From the NCBI GenBank assembly GCA_030248065.1, contig JASAMV010002756.1, positions 1-64,000 of the forward strand: a stretch of 64,000 nucleotides of DNA, read 5' to 3'. A program made the position numbers and the translations under genes. This stretch comes from Rhynchonema sp. JSB1_4 (Eukaryota; Nematoda; Chromadorea; Monhysterida; Xyalidae). Shown one piece after another: positions 10,501 through 22,200 of the stretch; position 1 is the stretch's first letter; the number at the start of each line of letters is the position of its first letter. The notes beneath the pieces are model-generated. The model saw only the letters and a program-made list of their open reading frames with translations. It was not told the origin of the DNA and did no database searches.

Positions 10501-12328
10501 TACATTTGTTTTTGAATAAAATAATTTTTCAAATCTTATCCAACGAAAATTTGATGTTTTTTATTTCAGTCCCTGGTCTGCGCGCAAACATCCACGTTCT
10601 ACAGCGATACAATCAATAATGTCGCTCATCGTGAGCCCAGATATCGAGCCGAATTATTGAAACTTCTAATCGCGCTGCTGACAACACGCGCTCAGTCTGT
10701 GCCACTTCCTGTGCAGGTAGGGATTGGTTGATTGGGTTATAGTGGCGTTTACAAGTGTGGGCTACGGCTCAAACTGAGATTGACCATACGTTTTGCTGCT
10801 TGCCTGATCAATCGGCCATAAAACATCAGCTGCTGCGCTTTTGTGGGCATAAATGTATGAAGTGCGGCGAACACATAAAAGTTCTCATGATCTGGTCGCC
10901 TGAGCTTGTGCTGCAAACTGTCATCATATTTTGTCCCCAGGCTGAAAGATAAACAAATAATCACGCTGAGGCTAGACCGGATTGATCATCCTGTTTTCTG
11001 TCGCCGAAAAGTTTTTTTCATCATAATCACACCATTCAGGTGGCCTCTCGCATATTCGCACGTGGACAACAGAAAGATTGCGATTACGAAAATCGCCAGT
11101 TGTGTGCCCAAGGTCTGTCACTGTGCGCTACCATAGCACGACCACTGGTACCTTTGTATGACACGCCTGACTTCAGGTCAGATATCTTTTATCTGAAATT
11201 TTTATTACTTTATCTAATTTTGTAGCAATCGATCGTTTTTTGCAGTTCTTGGCTGGCCAGTTCGAGTCGACCCGAGTCGGTCAGTGATCCAATATTGCGC
11301 GTTGGTAATGAACAAGATGATGGGGAGGAGGAAAATGGTATTTTTATTTTTTAATTTTTGCGTTGTTTGTTTTCAGTAAAGCACGGGAATTATAAACACC
11401 AGTTTACCATGTTTATGGTGACATTTTAGGCAGATAGTTGACCGAAATAGCGTTCCACCCTGTTTACTATCGAGAGTTTCGCCATGATTCATTAAATATT
11501 GTTCAGACGCCGATCGAACGCAAGGCGAGAAAACGATGGAAATGGATTCATCTGATTCTGAAGACGACATCAACCCGCTGCCCACCACAACAACAACGAC
11601 TTTGCCGAAACTGCCCGACGCCGTCTTTGTCGACACACCGAATGCGGTCACACAAGATTTCACGATCAATGTTTCATCCGCTGAGTTGCCGTCGGTAAAG
11701 GAACCGGAAAAGGGTCCAGGTATGTGACTTTCTGTGTCAAGGATTTTTTTTCAGCAAATACTTGGAACTTTATCCCGACATCGAGACGATCACTAGGTAC
11801 GGGCCGATTCTGCCTCCGGTCTGTGTTGGTATGTTTGCGTTGGCGAACTTTACTGGTGTCATTTATTTGAAAAACGTTGTACGTCAGTTGACTGGTAACA
11901 ACTTTTACGCCCGTCGAAACAAAAAGCAGGAGTAAATCTCGAAATTGTTAGCCAACAAAGTCAGATGATCCACCGTTTTGGATATTGATACCACCCCCTG
12001 ATATTTCAGCTGTACCCTCTTCAACCGTGCCCAGCGAACCGCCGCCCGTTCTGACGTTAGATTCAGATGATTCCGACTCTAGCGATGTTGTTGACGTGCT
12101 CTATGGCACTTTGCAGGATGAGGTGCGTGTAGCTCAGTGGTTTGTTGCCATGCAAATCGGTCACTCACAACGCCAGGTTTGAATCTCGCTATTACATTGT
12201 GCTTTCAGACACCCGTTACAAAGCAACCTAGAATCGACAAAGAACCGGAACTGCCCAAACACTCTTCGACAGAAAAGAGCCACAAGATTAGCCTAGAAGA
12301 AATGCTGGCAGATTTCACTCCTGAGTAG
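7507..12328 (+). CDS. PELP1: PELP1 / RIX1-domain ribosome biogenesis protein
   Basis: There are sixteen exons, with phases closing throughout: 7507-7645, 7926-8081, 8288-8472, 8764-8851, 8920-9092, 9413-9659, 9735-9866, 10147-10265, 10344-10499, 10570-10716, 11040-11176, 11246-11337, 11507-11719, 11755-11796, 12010-12122 and 12209-12328. PELP1 is the scaffold of the nucleolar PELP1-TEX10-WDR18 (Rix1) complex for 60S maturation and the vertebrate nuclear-receptor coactivator. Evidence: TENFLNDHVTWF matches the conserved N-terminal RIX1 motif; helical repeats KLHCLLVILRVYP and IANPIPVPLSHLV follow. A basic KRKKGQK segment and an acidic/serine tail (DSSDSEDD, LDSDDSDSSD) come next. The end, EEMLADFTPE, matches the MLADF motif near the human C-terminus. 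Oddities: the tail is much shorter than the human Glu-rich region. Exon 7 has a tandem CAG/TAG acceptor (start 9732 or 9735). The 42-bp exon 11755-11796 could extend to 11828 in another frame. The start may be ATG 7471. Confidence 0.88.
12123..12190 (+). ncRNA. tRNA-like sequence in the last PELP1 intron
   Basis: Directly after the exon 15 donor, GTGCGTGTAGCTCAGTGG contains a good tRNA A box (TAGCTCAGTGG). About 37 bp further on is a B-box-like GGTTTGAATCTCG. The acceptor and T stems do not pair well, so it is a tRNA-derived relic or a SINE head rather than a working tRNA. The polymerase III promoter boxes may still be recognisable. Confidence 0.4.
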
Positions 12329-12920
12329 TTTTGTCTTTGTTTTGTCCGTATTTTTCGAAAAGGTTCTGTTGTTACCAAATTGTTGGGTGTTCAATCGGGC
12401 ACACTTTCATAGTGATTTTATGTAAAACATCTATTGTGTTTCCATGATTACAACTTGTTACGCCTCCCTTGTTGAACAATGTTTTGAGAAAAGAAAACTT
12501 TGTCTGGTCTCATTAAACGAAACGAACAAACTGCGGAAACAAAACAAAAAAACATTCCAACGTACTGACACAACAAAGATCAGAAATCATCTCAAGTAAA
12601 TGAAACAATAAGCAAATCTACAACAAATGAAAAATAGCTTCGATTAAACCGGCTGCATGCCATGATCGGCCAACGAAAAACAATTGCTGATCAAATCCGT
12701 CAAACATCAATAACAACTAGAAGTTCTATTAGAAATCGTTAGATTTTCGGTTGAAAACTGGATACACGCATTGGTTTTGTCAAAACTGCGCTTCGGTTAT
12801 GTGCAGCTCAAACGAAACATTTTCAAATGAAATCAAGCTATGGCTAACGTTAGAGACTTATCAATGATTATTGTGAGAGCGTTATACAAACAAGAAAATA
12901 CAAGAGACTTTAACACGGTA
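12329..12920. other. Convergent intergenic spacer PELP1 / zinc-finger gene
   Basis: This is AT-rich spacer holding the PELP1 3' untranslated region, with an ATTAAA near 12512. No open frame or repeat is recognisable up to the miniature element at 12921. Confidence 0.5.
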
Positions 12921-13180
12921 CAGTAAGTTTCTATGCCTCATGCAGTCTTACAGACGCAGGAAATCTCCCGTTTGAAGTCGAAGCAGGCAACAAGCTCAAC
13001 ACACAGTCAACAAGCCACGCAGCTGGCTCGCGTGCGTTTCGAATGTTTCAGTCACACAAGCTGTGCGTGTCAGCTGCGTGGCTTGTTCACTGTGTTGAGC
13101 TTGTTACCTGCCTCGACTTCGAGCGGGAGTTTCCCTGCGTCTGTAAGAATGCATGAGGCAACGAAATTAGAAATTTACTA
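12921..13180. mobile_element. Tc1/mariner-like fold-back MITE, copy 1
   Basis: A 260-bp element flanked by TA dinucleotides (12919-12920 and 13181-13182). The inverted arms of about 100 bp run from CAGTAAGTTTCT to a loop near 13030-13070 and back to AGAAATTTACTA. The arms include CAGACGCAGGRAA, GAAGTCGARGCAGG and AACAAGCTCAACAC in both orientations. A second copy is at 25034-25302. TA flanks and long inverted ends suit a Tc1/mariner-derived MITE. It lies just 3' of the zinc-finger stop codon (13219). Confidence 0.82.
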
Positions 13181-13218
13181 TAGCAAACAAGACAGTCACA
13201 AAGTCATACCAAGCTAAT

Positions 13219-16200
13219 TCAACTGAGATGCCAACGCGCCCAATGTTTCTTCAGGTCACTTTTCTGCACAAACTGACGCCCACATTGTTCGCATGAGTGC
13301 AGCTTCTCACCAGTGTGAATTCTGAAAAATAGCATTCCATGAATACTTTAATTTTAATCAGATTTAAACATGAAACTGTGCTGAACACAATCAGAAAGCA
13401 ACTGAACCACATAGAAAGTATAGTAACACTACGCCAACACGAGCCCGATTTCGGAGGCGGCAGAATAGTGAACGTTCATACGTGGCTGCTGATTTGGGAA
13501 ATGTTACACGTTGTAGAATACAGCGTGGGGCATGATGATTTTCTCTTTCTAATCGTTTTGTAACCACATCACCTCCGAAATCGGGCTCGTGTTGGCGTAG
13601 ATTGCCTTTATATCATCATGGACCTGTGCACAAACAATTGCGACGTCGCTGAAGCGGTCAGTGGTCAGCCCCAAAAATCCATCATACAAACCCAAATCTC
13701 AGCATTTCTGGGGCTGGTCTACCATGCCTGGGTATCAACCAATAAATGGCGATTTCATGGTCCAAATGTAATTTTCTCAAATACTTGTTGTTCAAACACG
13801 CAATAAAAATACCTGTTTGGGAGCTTATTTCAGCATAACTTACATTTATACTATTTTTACTTTTGGACCAATAACTCCAAATTCCAAACCAGAGAATAAG
13901 TCCACGCGAGCTCCTCCACCTCCAGTTACAAATGTCTACCAACCCTGGACCAACTGCATCACTGACTTCAACAACCCAAGGCAAAAGACAAAAAGGACGC
14001 CAAAATCAGACTCACCTTCGATGCACAGTCAACACATCGCGCCTGGCGAACGCGAATCCGCAGAATTCACATTTGAACGGTCGTTCCCCGCTGTGCGTGC
14101 GTTGGTGTTTCTGCAGACTGACTTCGTGACCGAATGTTTTGGTGCAGCCCTTGAATGGACACTTCAGACGGGCCTCGGACACTGAAATTCGGGAAGAACT
14201 GGTTATTTCTCCGTATGCCCCGATATTGTAACTCGGACCACAGCCGCAAATTTGGCGATCGAATCTGCCTTGACTAGTGCCATTTTTGAATCAAGAATTC
14301 TTAATTTACTGGAATCACTAATGTCGCATCCATCAGCGTAGAAATTGTGTCATTTTGTATCTTGAAACAATTTCACCCTGATCGAGCGGTGAATGTTCCA
14401 TATCCAACACAAAAGAGTCAAATGACATGATAAAGACGGATTCAAATCCAATCACCAGATTTGACATAAACAATACAACTGGCAAGAATTCCATCACTCA
14501 AACGAATAGCCTCGTCTCGAAATGTTTCATTTATCCGATAACAGGAGCACCACACTTCATGTGTAATTCTGCAGTTAAACCGTAGAAAAACAAAAATATT
14601 CAAATTCAGCAAACAGCCAACTCAAACTAACCAGTGTGCACTTTGTAGTGTCTCTTCAAGTGCGGTTCTTCAGCGAATCGCTTCGGACACTTTTCGCAGT
14701 GAAACGGTCGTTCCTTCTTGCGTTGTTGCACCAGGGTTTGACGACTGATTGAATGCGAACGCATGTGGATCGTTAGATAGTAGCTGCAATGTTAGCATGT
14801 TTTGTCACAAAGTTCATCACATACAACGGTGAAAATTGACAAATGTGATAACCAAAAAAATTATAGTCCCGAACACATCAGGTAGACGGTGTTCTGAAAC
14901 TGTGGCAAAATTTGAAAAATAAATAATGACAGACACCAACCGACTGACGAAACACTCGGCGCAATGTTTGCACGGGTACGGACGCTCGGCTGCAATATTG
15001 TTGATTTTGGATTGTGTTCATTTGATTCGATTTTCTTTCTCACGCCAAATATAAAAGAAAACAAAGAGCAAAAGAGAGGGGTCACGGCACCATCAAACAA
15101 CGATCAACAGATTGAGCGCTGTCATATTGGGTCTGTCATGCCTTTGTTTCGTGACTCATTGTGTTTTGCTGATGCCACTGCCAAGTTGTTCCCAGATAGC
15201 TGATAGGAAAACTTCAGTGCAGGTCGAAATTAGTGTGGTCAGTAAATCCAGATTACGTCCTTAACGGCGGCCATACGTAAAGGTAGGAAACAGAAACTAT
15301 GAAGTTTTTGCCGTTTAGCAAGTAAAGAATTCCAGCTTTCTTTTTATGCGAAACTGGGAAATAGGAAATTTCGTCATTTTTAACGCTTAAAAAATCCTAC
15401 TTTCAATTTCTGATGCCGCCCTGTGACCTATACTATACTACCGCCCACTATGAACAAAAACGTCCGAAACAAACCGTCCCACATTCCCACCAACCATCAT
15501 GCGCCGAAAGAATGTGTCTGGCGTACTCCTTCTCATCCAGAAACTGCATCGGACAAGTGGAGCAGTTGTATTTGCGTTCGGCAGTCTCATGTGCAGCCAT
15601 GTGTTCAGCCAGAGCACTGTCACTAGCGAATTCATGACGACACAAGCTGCACTGCAGTCGATGGCAAACTGGCGGCGACAGCATGATGGTCTCACTCTCA
15701 ATAGCTGCTGTCGGCGGTTGGTCCGGCTGCACTTGGACTTCTTCTGCAGAAAAAGGTGAATGCGCGAGCTTGCAGTCTTTGCGACTGAATCCGGAATATA
15801 AATGAATATTGTGCACCGTCTAGTCTTGCGATAGTGACCGTCTGTACTGTGAAATTATGATTCTTAGTCTTGACGTTTCAACGATAACCTAGTTCTCATC
15901 GCGAACTGCTGTTAACCTCCGCATAACTCAGCGAGGTGAATGTTCTTTACATAATGCCACTATAAACAGGCAACCTAAAAAGTAGCACATCAAACCTTTC
16001 ACAATTGAGCACAGAATCGGATCATCGCCCAATTCGGCTATGATTTCATCCGTTTTGTTCGAAGGACTGGCTTCAGGTGGTTCGTCCCGAAACGAACTAT
16101 CAGACTGCTCTTGAACTTCCGCTGCCTGCTGTTTTTGCGGAGATCCGCCGGATTTCGGTTGTCGAAGATGATCGCATACGGCCATGTCGCCTGATTTTCA

Positions 16201-19200
16201 AGGAAAACATGCGAGTCTGCTAATTGAAACATCAGTTTTAGCAAAAGCACCAACTTGAAAACCACTTCTTGCAAATGCCGCAGTTGATGGCCAAACATGT
16301 GGTCGCATATCGCGCCGGGCTTTTGACCTTACCCGGTGTGTATACAATGCTAAATAGAAAAGGTGAGTTTGAAAATGTGACCATGTTTGAAACAAAGAAA
16401 CAATGTTATTGATTTCCAATGCCTCAGTCCTATCATGAAATCAACAGCGATATCAATCTCAGCAAAGAATTGGCTCATGTATTTTTACATCATCGGCATT
16501 TTTATCAAAATAAGGAAGGAATTATCAGCTTTATACACACAAACCTGATGTCTGCTTCTGGTTTCGGTGTTACGTCGATAACCTGCTTACGTTTAGCACG
16601 TTCGGCGCGACGTTCATGAGCGGTATTGAGGAATTCCTAAACAGCGAAAGGAAAAAGTGAAAACAACTGATAATATTCAATAAAAATACAACACAAATCG
16701 TTCAAGCTGACCTGCATCTCCGGTTCGGCCAAAACTACGGCAGGACTGAATTCACGCACTTCATACGGCACCGATGCACATTGTTCCTCCCAGAATTCCC
16801 TTGTCGGATAATGGGCTGGCATGACCGGCACGGTCGGCTTTCTCCTGGATTTATCTTCTTATTTACGCTTCTCGGGTTAAATTCAAGAAAATAAAAATAA
16901 CACAGAAAAACCGACTTTCGTCTCGGTGGCAACAGTGATGCGAGCGGGTCATCATCTCGATAGACGTCGAATTCGGTCGACTGCGGCTCAGTTTTGATTC
17001 GTTTCTCCAAACTAAAATATTTAAAAAAGTCAAAGTACTGTTGTGGCACTTGTTCAAAACAAAATTTTTTCGTCAAATCGAATCACTTGTCGGCATATTT
17101 TACTTGCTCAATGGCTGTAACTCAGAAATCATCCACTTGACAAACCGCAAATTTATTCGCTTTCGTCCCTACTTACAAAAAAATATCCAGGTCCAAAACA
17201 ATAAAAAGTGCACCAACGTGTCAAATGCCATAATCTGCGTTATTGGTCGCGGCTTTTTGCCGCCGGTTGATCTTTTGTCAACAGAATGATTCGAATTTGT
17301 TTCCGGTTTGAATCCCGGCGGTGGTTCGTCATAACTGATGACGGCATATTCGATTGGTTGAGAGGCTGAATCAACCATAGTTGGCTCGACCGGGTGGAAT
17401 AGGGGCGTCGGTGATGGCGTGCGCAATTGCATCGATCTGCAATCGGTTATCGTCATTTATGTACGTGCCAGCCATGCAGGCACCGAACAGGGTTGGAAAA
17501 AAATTCTTAGACAGTGTTTTTAAAAAGCCTCAGATTCGGGGAAATTTTTCAATAAATTTGCCTAAAAACGTGCAAAAGCGCGAAAAAATGCAACTTTGAT
17601 TGACAAGTCACTTTTGTGACTTGGTTCGCATCACTTAGGTGCGATCCAACAGTCTGTGCTTGATATGGACCGATGATTGCTGCTCTGTGGTATAAGACAA
17701 CAGTTTGTGGTCGAATAAGCTCACTCATAGACCACACAGAATTGAGAATATAAGATGCAGAAATACTTGTCGGGTCGCTGAATCAGTCGTATATGACCCG
17801 ATGGGGTATGACATCGAAGTCAGTGGTGTCGTTGGGAAATCAAAAAGTCAGGATACCGGATACCCAAAATCCAAAATTTTCAGATACCGGATACCCAAAA
17901 TGAAAAATCTCGGATACCAGGGGGGTTGCTCCCTAAAATAAAAAATCTCGGATACCCAGGGGGGTTGTTCAAAAAAGGTGAATTTTTTAGAGGAAAATCG
18001 AGCAAAATCGGTGTTGAAAGTGCAAAAGATGGTCATTTTGGGGGTTATGCTTGCGCCAGCAAGCGATTTTAAACATTTTGGGGGTAAAAATGGGCGATTT
18101 TCACGGTTTTCGGAAAAATTTTAGGGTAGGATACCCCTGGACAAAAAGTCAGGATACCGGATACCTCTGGGTGAAAAAATCAAGATACCGGATACTAGGG
18201 GGGGGTAACCCCCCTTCCCCCCCCCAACGACACCACTGATCGAAGTACCATGTAGGTACGTGCATATTGTGTCTCATGTATCACGGTGACTTTTGGGAGA
18301 TTTTGCACTGACGCTGAGCTTTTGAATTTTTTTTGGTTTTCAAGTATAATTGCCATCATCACCAAACTGACCCGGATCTGACCAAACGATCTCCAAAGCA
18401 ACAGCAACATCAACAGTTATTTTCGCCAAATAAAAAAAATCCCTCAAACCATCGATGGCTGTACGAACGGCTGAATGAACGTTGGTACGAATTCGATGGC
18501 TAAACAAAAACTAAGACAACAGTTAATAACACCGGAAGAAGAAGTGGACAAAGAAGGGTTACTGCACGTCTCAACCCAACCCTGCGCACCGATGATCGCC
18601 TAACCACAAGCCGTGGAAGGAGCGCACGTCCAGTTTTGGACACTAAATGTGATCGTCACCTTCTGGGAACGGAAGCAATGAAGCCGCTTAAAAGCTTAGT
18701 TTCGGTGATATGTGATATCCTTGAGATATGTGATATTATTTGAGCTTAGCTTTGAGCGGTTGTATTTGTTAGTGCAGGCCGTTCGGGTCTTCTGACCCCA
18801 CATATGGAATTTCTTCCGAAGTTGCCAGCAGAATAATAATAATAATGTATCACGGTAAGGTATAAAGAACATCATTTGGGGCATCTTAGGTACCAAATAC
18901 ATGCCGCAAAGGTGATTATGTTAAGAAAATTTTTCGACCCTTGAGAAGAAATTACAAAAAAATAACCCCCAAAAAGACCATTTTTGGACGTTTTAGAACA
19001 TTTTGTTCCCCCGAAAAATTAAAAAAAAAGTTTTTTTGATTTTTTTCAAAAACGTTATTCAAAAAAAATTGTTTTTTATTTTTTTGCCCAGCCCGGCATG
19101 CAGGTGCATATACACGTGTGTTTCGCTTTGCTGGTGCTTTAAACTGTCTGTCTGTCTTATCATCATAAAATTCAATTCACTCAGGCCTTCTCAGGAACGC

Positions 19201-22200
19201 AAAATGTTTCAAGGTAAACACATAATGGAAAGCCCAACACCTTGCTGTTGCTATGTCCTGCAGATTCTGAAAAATATAAAACGTTTATAACACCGCGAAA
19301 ACACATTCACCGGAATGGGAGGGAAGAGAGAGCAAAATTTAGCACCCTGTTTCATTCATTGACCATCAGCCTCACAACCTTACATTGGAGCATTTCACAT
19401 TCTCACTGATTGCGCGAAACAACCAGCCACCCGGTGAGGCTTTCGCAATCAAGAAGGGCTTTGTCGGTAATTGATTAATTCAACTAAAATAGTCCATCAA
19501 CTCACCGTGCTGTGTCAATCGGCTGAGGATCAAATTGCTGCCTACTGACATTCGATTCGATCATCGCATCATTATTATCGTGTGCAACGCTCGCCCATTT
19601 ATCTGTCGATTCAGGTGCATCACTGGTTATATGGGAGCGTGAGTTCGAAAATCTGGAACGAAATAGTGTGTGTGCGCGTGTTTATGTTGCTTCACTTGCC
19701 AGCAGCAGTGTAGTGGCAGGTAAATGGTTGCAATTGCAAGCAGTGTCGTTGAGAAATCGAAATTTTCTATCCAGCCCAATTTTCGGAAAATTTCAATGCC
19801 ATACATACCCCAGAAATAAAAAATTTCCCATACCAGGGGGTGTTTCTCCAAAAATACAAAAATTTCCCATTCCCGATGGGGCTCTGAAGAAATGACCCCA
19901 CAAATCTTCTAAAAGTACCAAAAAGTTGTCTAAAAATGCTTAAAACAGTTTCCTTGCGGCAGCAAGCGATTTTTTTGACATTTTTAGGCGAAAAAAGGGT
20001 CAGTCAGTTTTGGTACTTCTCGGGGTCAAAAAGTCATTTCTTAGGGGTGCCTTTTCCAAAAGTGAAAAATTTCCCACGCCCCATACCGCCGGCCGATTTC
20101 TCATACCCCATACAAGGCCCAAGGGGGTCCCAACCTCCCCCCCCCAACTGAACCACTGGTTGCAAGGTGTGGTGTCCAATACGGACCCCGTTAAGTTCAA
20201 TGATCTATCGCTTTAAGCACGCAACGAACTATTTTGATCAATTCTTGTTTAATTTCCTTTTTGTTTCACAGCTGATGTTTAACCTAGCTACGCCTCTAAA
20301 CCTAACCTGGCTACGCCCCTGCGATCAGTGTAGTGGCAGGCAGATGGTTGCAAGGTACCCTTGGGGGGATGGATCCAGATGGTTGCAAGGTACCCCCTAC
20401 CCAGCCTCCGGAAGGTTGCAAGGTACCCCTAGGGTCCGAAAAAAGGGTGTTTTTTGCATGCAAAATTGGTCCAAAAATTGGTACTTCTGTAGCATTTTGG
20501 CCGAAAATTTGCCGAAAATAGCTGTTATATGGAGGTTTGCGCGCGGAGCGCACGATTTTTGGGGTTTTGAGGTCGAAAAATACCCATCTTTGCCTATGAA
20601 AACCATAAATTGATGGTTGCAAGGTACCCTCCGGGATGGTTGCAAGGTACCTACACTTCCCCCATCCCCCAAGGGGAGGTTGCAAGGTACCTACCCCTTA
20701 GGGGGAATCCTCCCCCATCCACTACACTGCCTGCAATAGATAGACGACTTCGGTCAGAAATTTGGGGGTCGACAAAAATTCTGGGACGGCATCTGCCACT
20801 GCCAGCAGTGAGTGCACTGCCTGAGTCTGACAATCATAGTTGTGGCGGGGGGGTTGGGGGGTTACCCTCCTCTCAGTACTCCCCCGTCGGGGGACCCAAC
20901 GAAAAATATAACCCCCCAATAATTGACCCCCCATAAATTGAACCCCCCAAAATGACCCCAGTGAAAAAATAGACCCCCCGGGTTCAGTGTTGGAGGTACT
21001 CTGGAGGGGGGATACCTACTGTACCGCGCTCGGAGAGGGGGATACCTACTGTACCAGAGCCGATGGCCTGGGGGGGTTATGTACCTAGGGGGGTTTGGGG
21101 GGGGGGGGGGTTGGGGGGGTTAGGTTGTTGGGTGAAAATTTTTAATGTGTTTATTGTGTGTGGAATCGTGTGAAAACGTAGTATTTGCGCGCGTAGCGCG
21201 CGAATTTTGGGTAATTTGAGGTAAAAACCACTGATTTTACACTAATTTTGACCATTTTGGTCAAAAATTGGCACTTTTGGGGCAAAATCGGGGGGGATAC
21301 CTACTGTACCGGGGTGAAAATCGGGGGGGATACCTACTGTACCATGCCAAACAGTGTAGTGGCAGGCAGATGGTTGCAAAGTACCCTTGGGGGGGGGGGG
21401 ACGGATCCAGATGGTTGCAAGGTACCCCCTACCCAGCCTCCAGAAGGTTGCAAGGTACCCCTGGGGTCTGAAAAAGGGTGTTTTTGCATGCTTTTTTCTG
21501 CAAAATTGGCCGAAAAAATGGTACTTTTTTGCATTTTGGCCGAAAATTTGCCCAAAATAGCTATTATATGGAGGTTTGCGGTCGAAAAACACCCATTTTT
21601 GTCTATAAAAACCATAAAGTTATGGTTGCAAGGTACCCTCCGGGGGTGGTTGCAAGGTACCTACCCTTCCCCCCATCCCCCCAAGGGGTGGTTGCAAGGT
21701 ACCTACTCCCAGTGTAGTTCCTGGTCCGGCGGGGAAATTAGTGTACCTCCCTACTTTTTCGGAGGGGAAATTAGTGTACCTCCCTGGGGGGGAAGGGGGG
21801 AGACCCAAAATCAGGAAAAAGTCACTTTTTGAGGTGGAAAATTTGACCTATTTTTACCCCTTTTTGGAAAAAATTCTTCATAAAAAGGGTATTTTGGCGA
21901 CTTTTGAGAACATTGACCTAAAAATCACACATTTTACGCCTAAAAATGCCCATTTTAGGCCTAAAAATGGCCATTTTAGGCAAAAATTGGGGAAATTAGT
22001 GTACCCGGAGGGAAAAGTAGTGTACTAGTGTACCTTGGTCGGGGAAATTAGTGTACCTTAGGGGGTCCCCCCTCCCCCCCAGGAACTACACTGCCTACTC
22101 CTCAGGGGGGGGAATCCCCCCATCCCCCCCAGCCACTACACTGATGCCAAACATCGGGGGATACCTACTGTACCAGGCGAGGCGAGGGGGATACCTACTG

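Noticed and set aside
15499..15816. Plus-strand frames over the zinc-finger exon 15495-15743
   Set aside because: They are antisense shadows. The minus strand carries the finger motifs.
20738..20832. Exon-like minus-strand segment (AVHSLLAVADAVPEFLSTPK) in the second zinc-finger intron
   Set aside because: It has an AG acceptor but ends at the edge of an inserted element without a GT donor. The exons on either side (22340-22446 and 19506-19652) join perfectly in phase without it. Possibly an old alternative exon, but unsupported.
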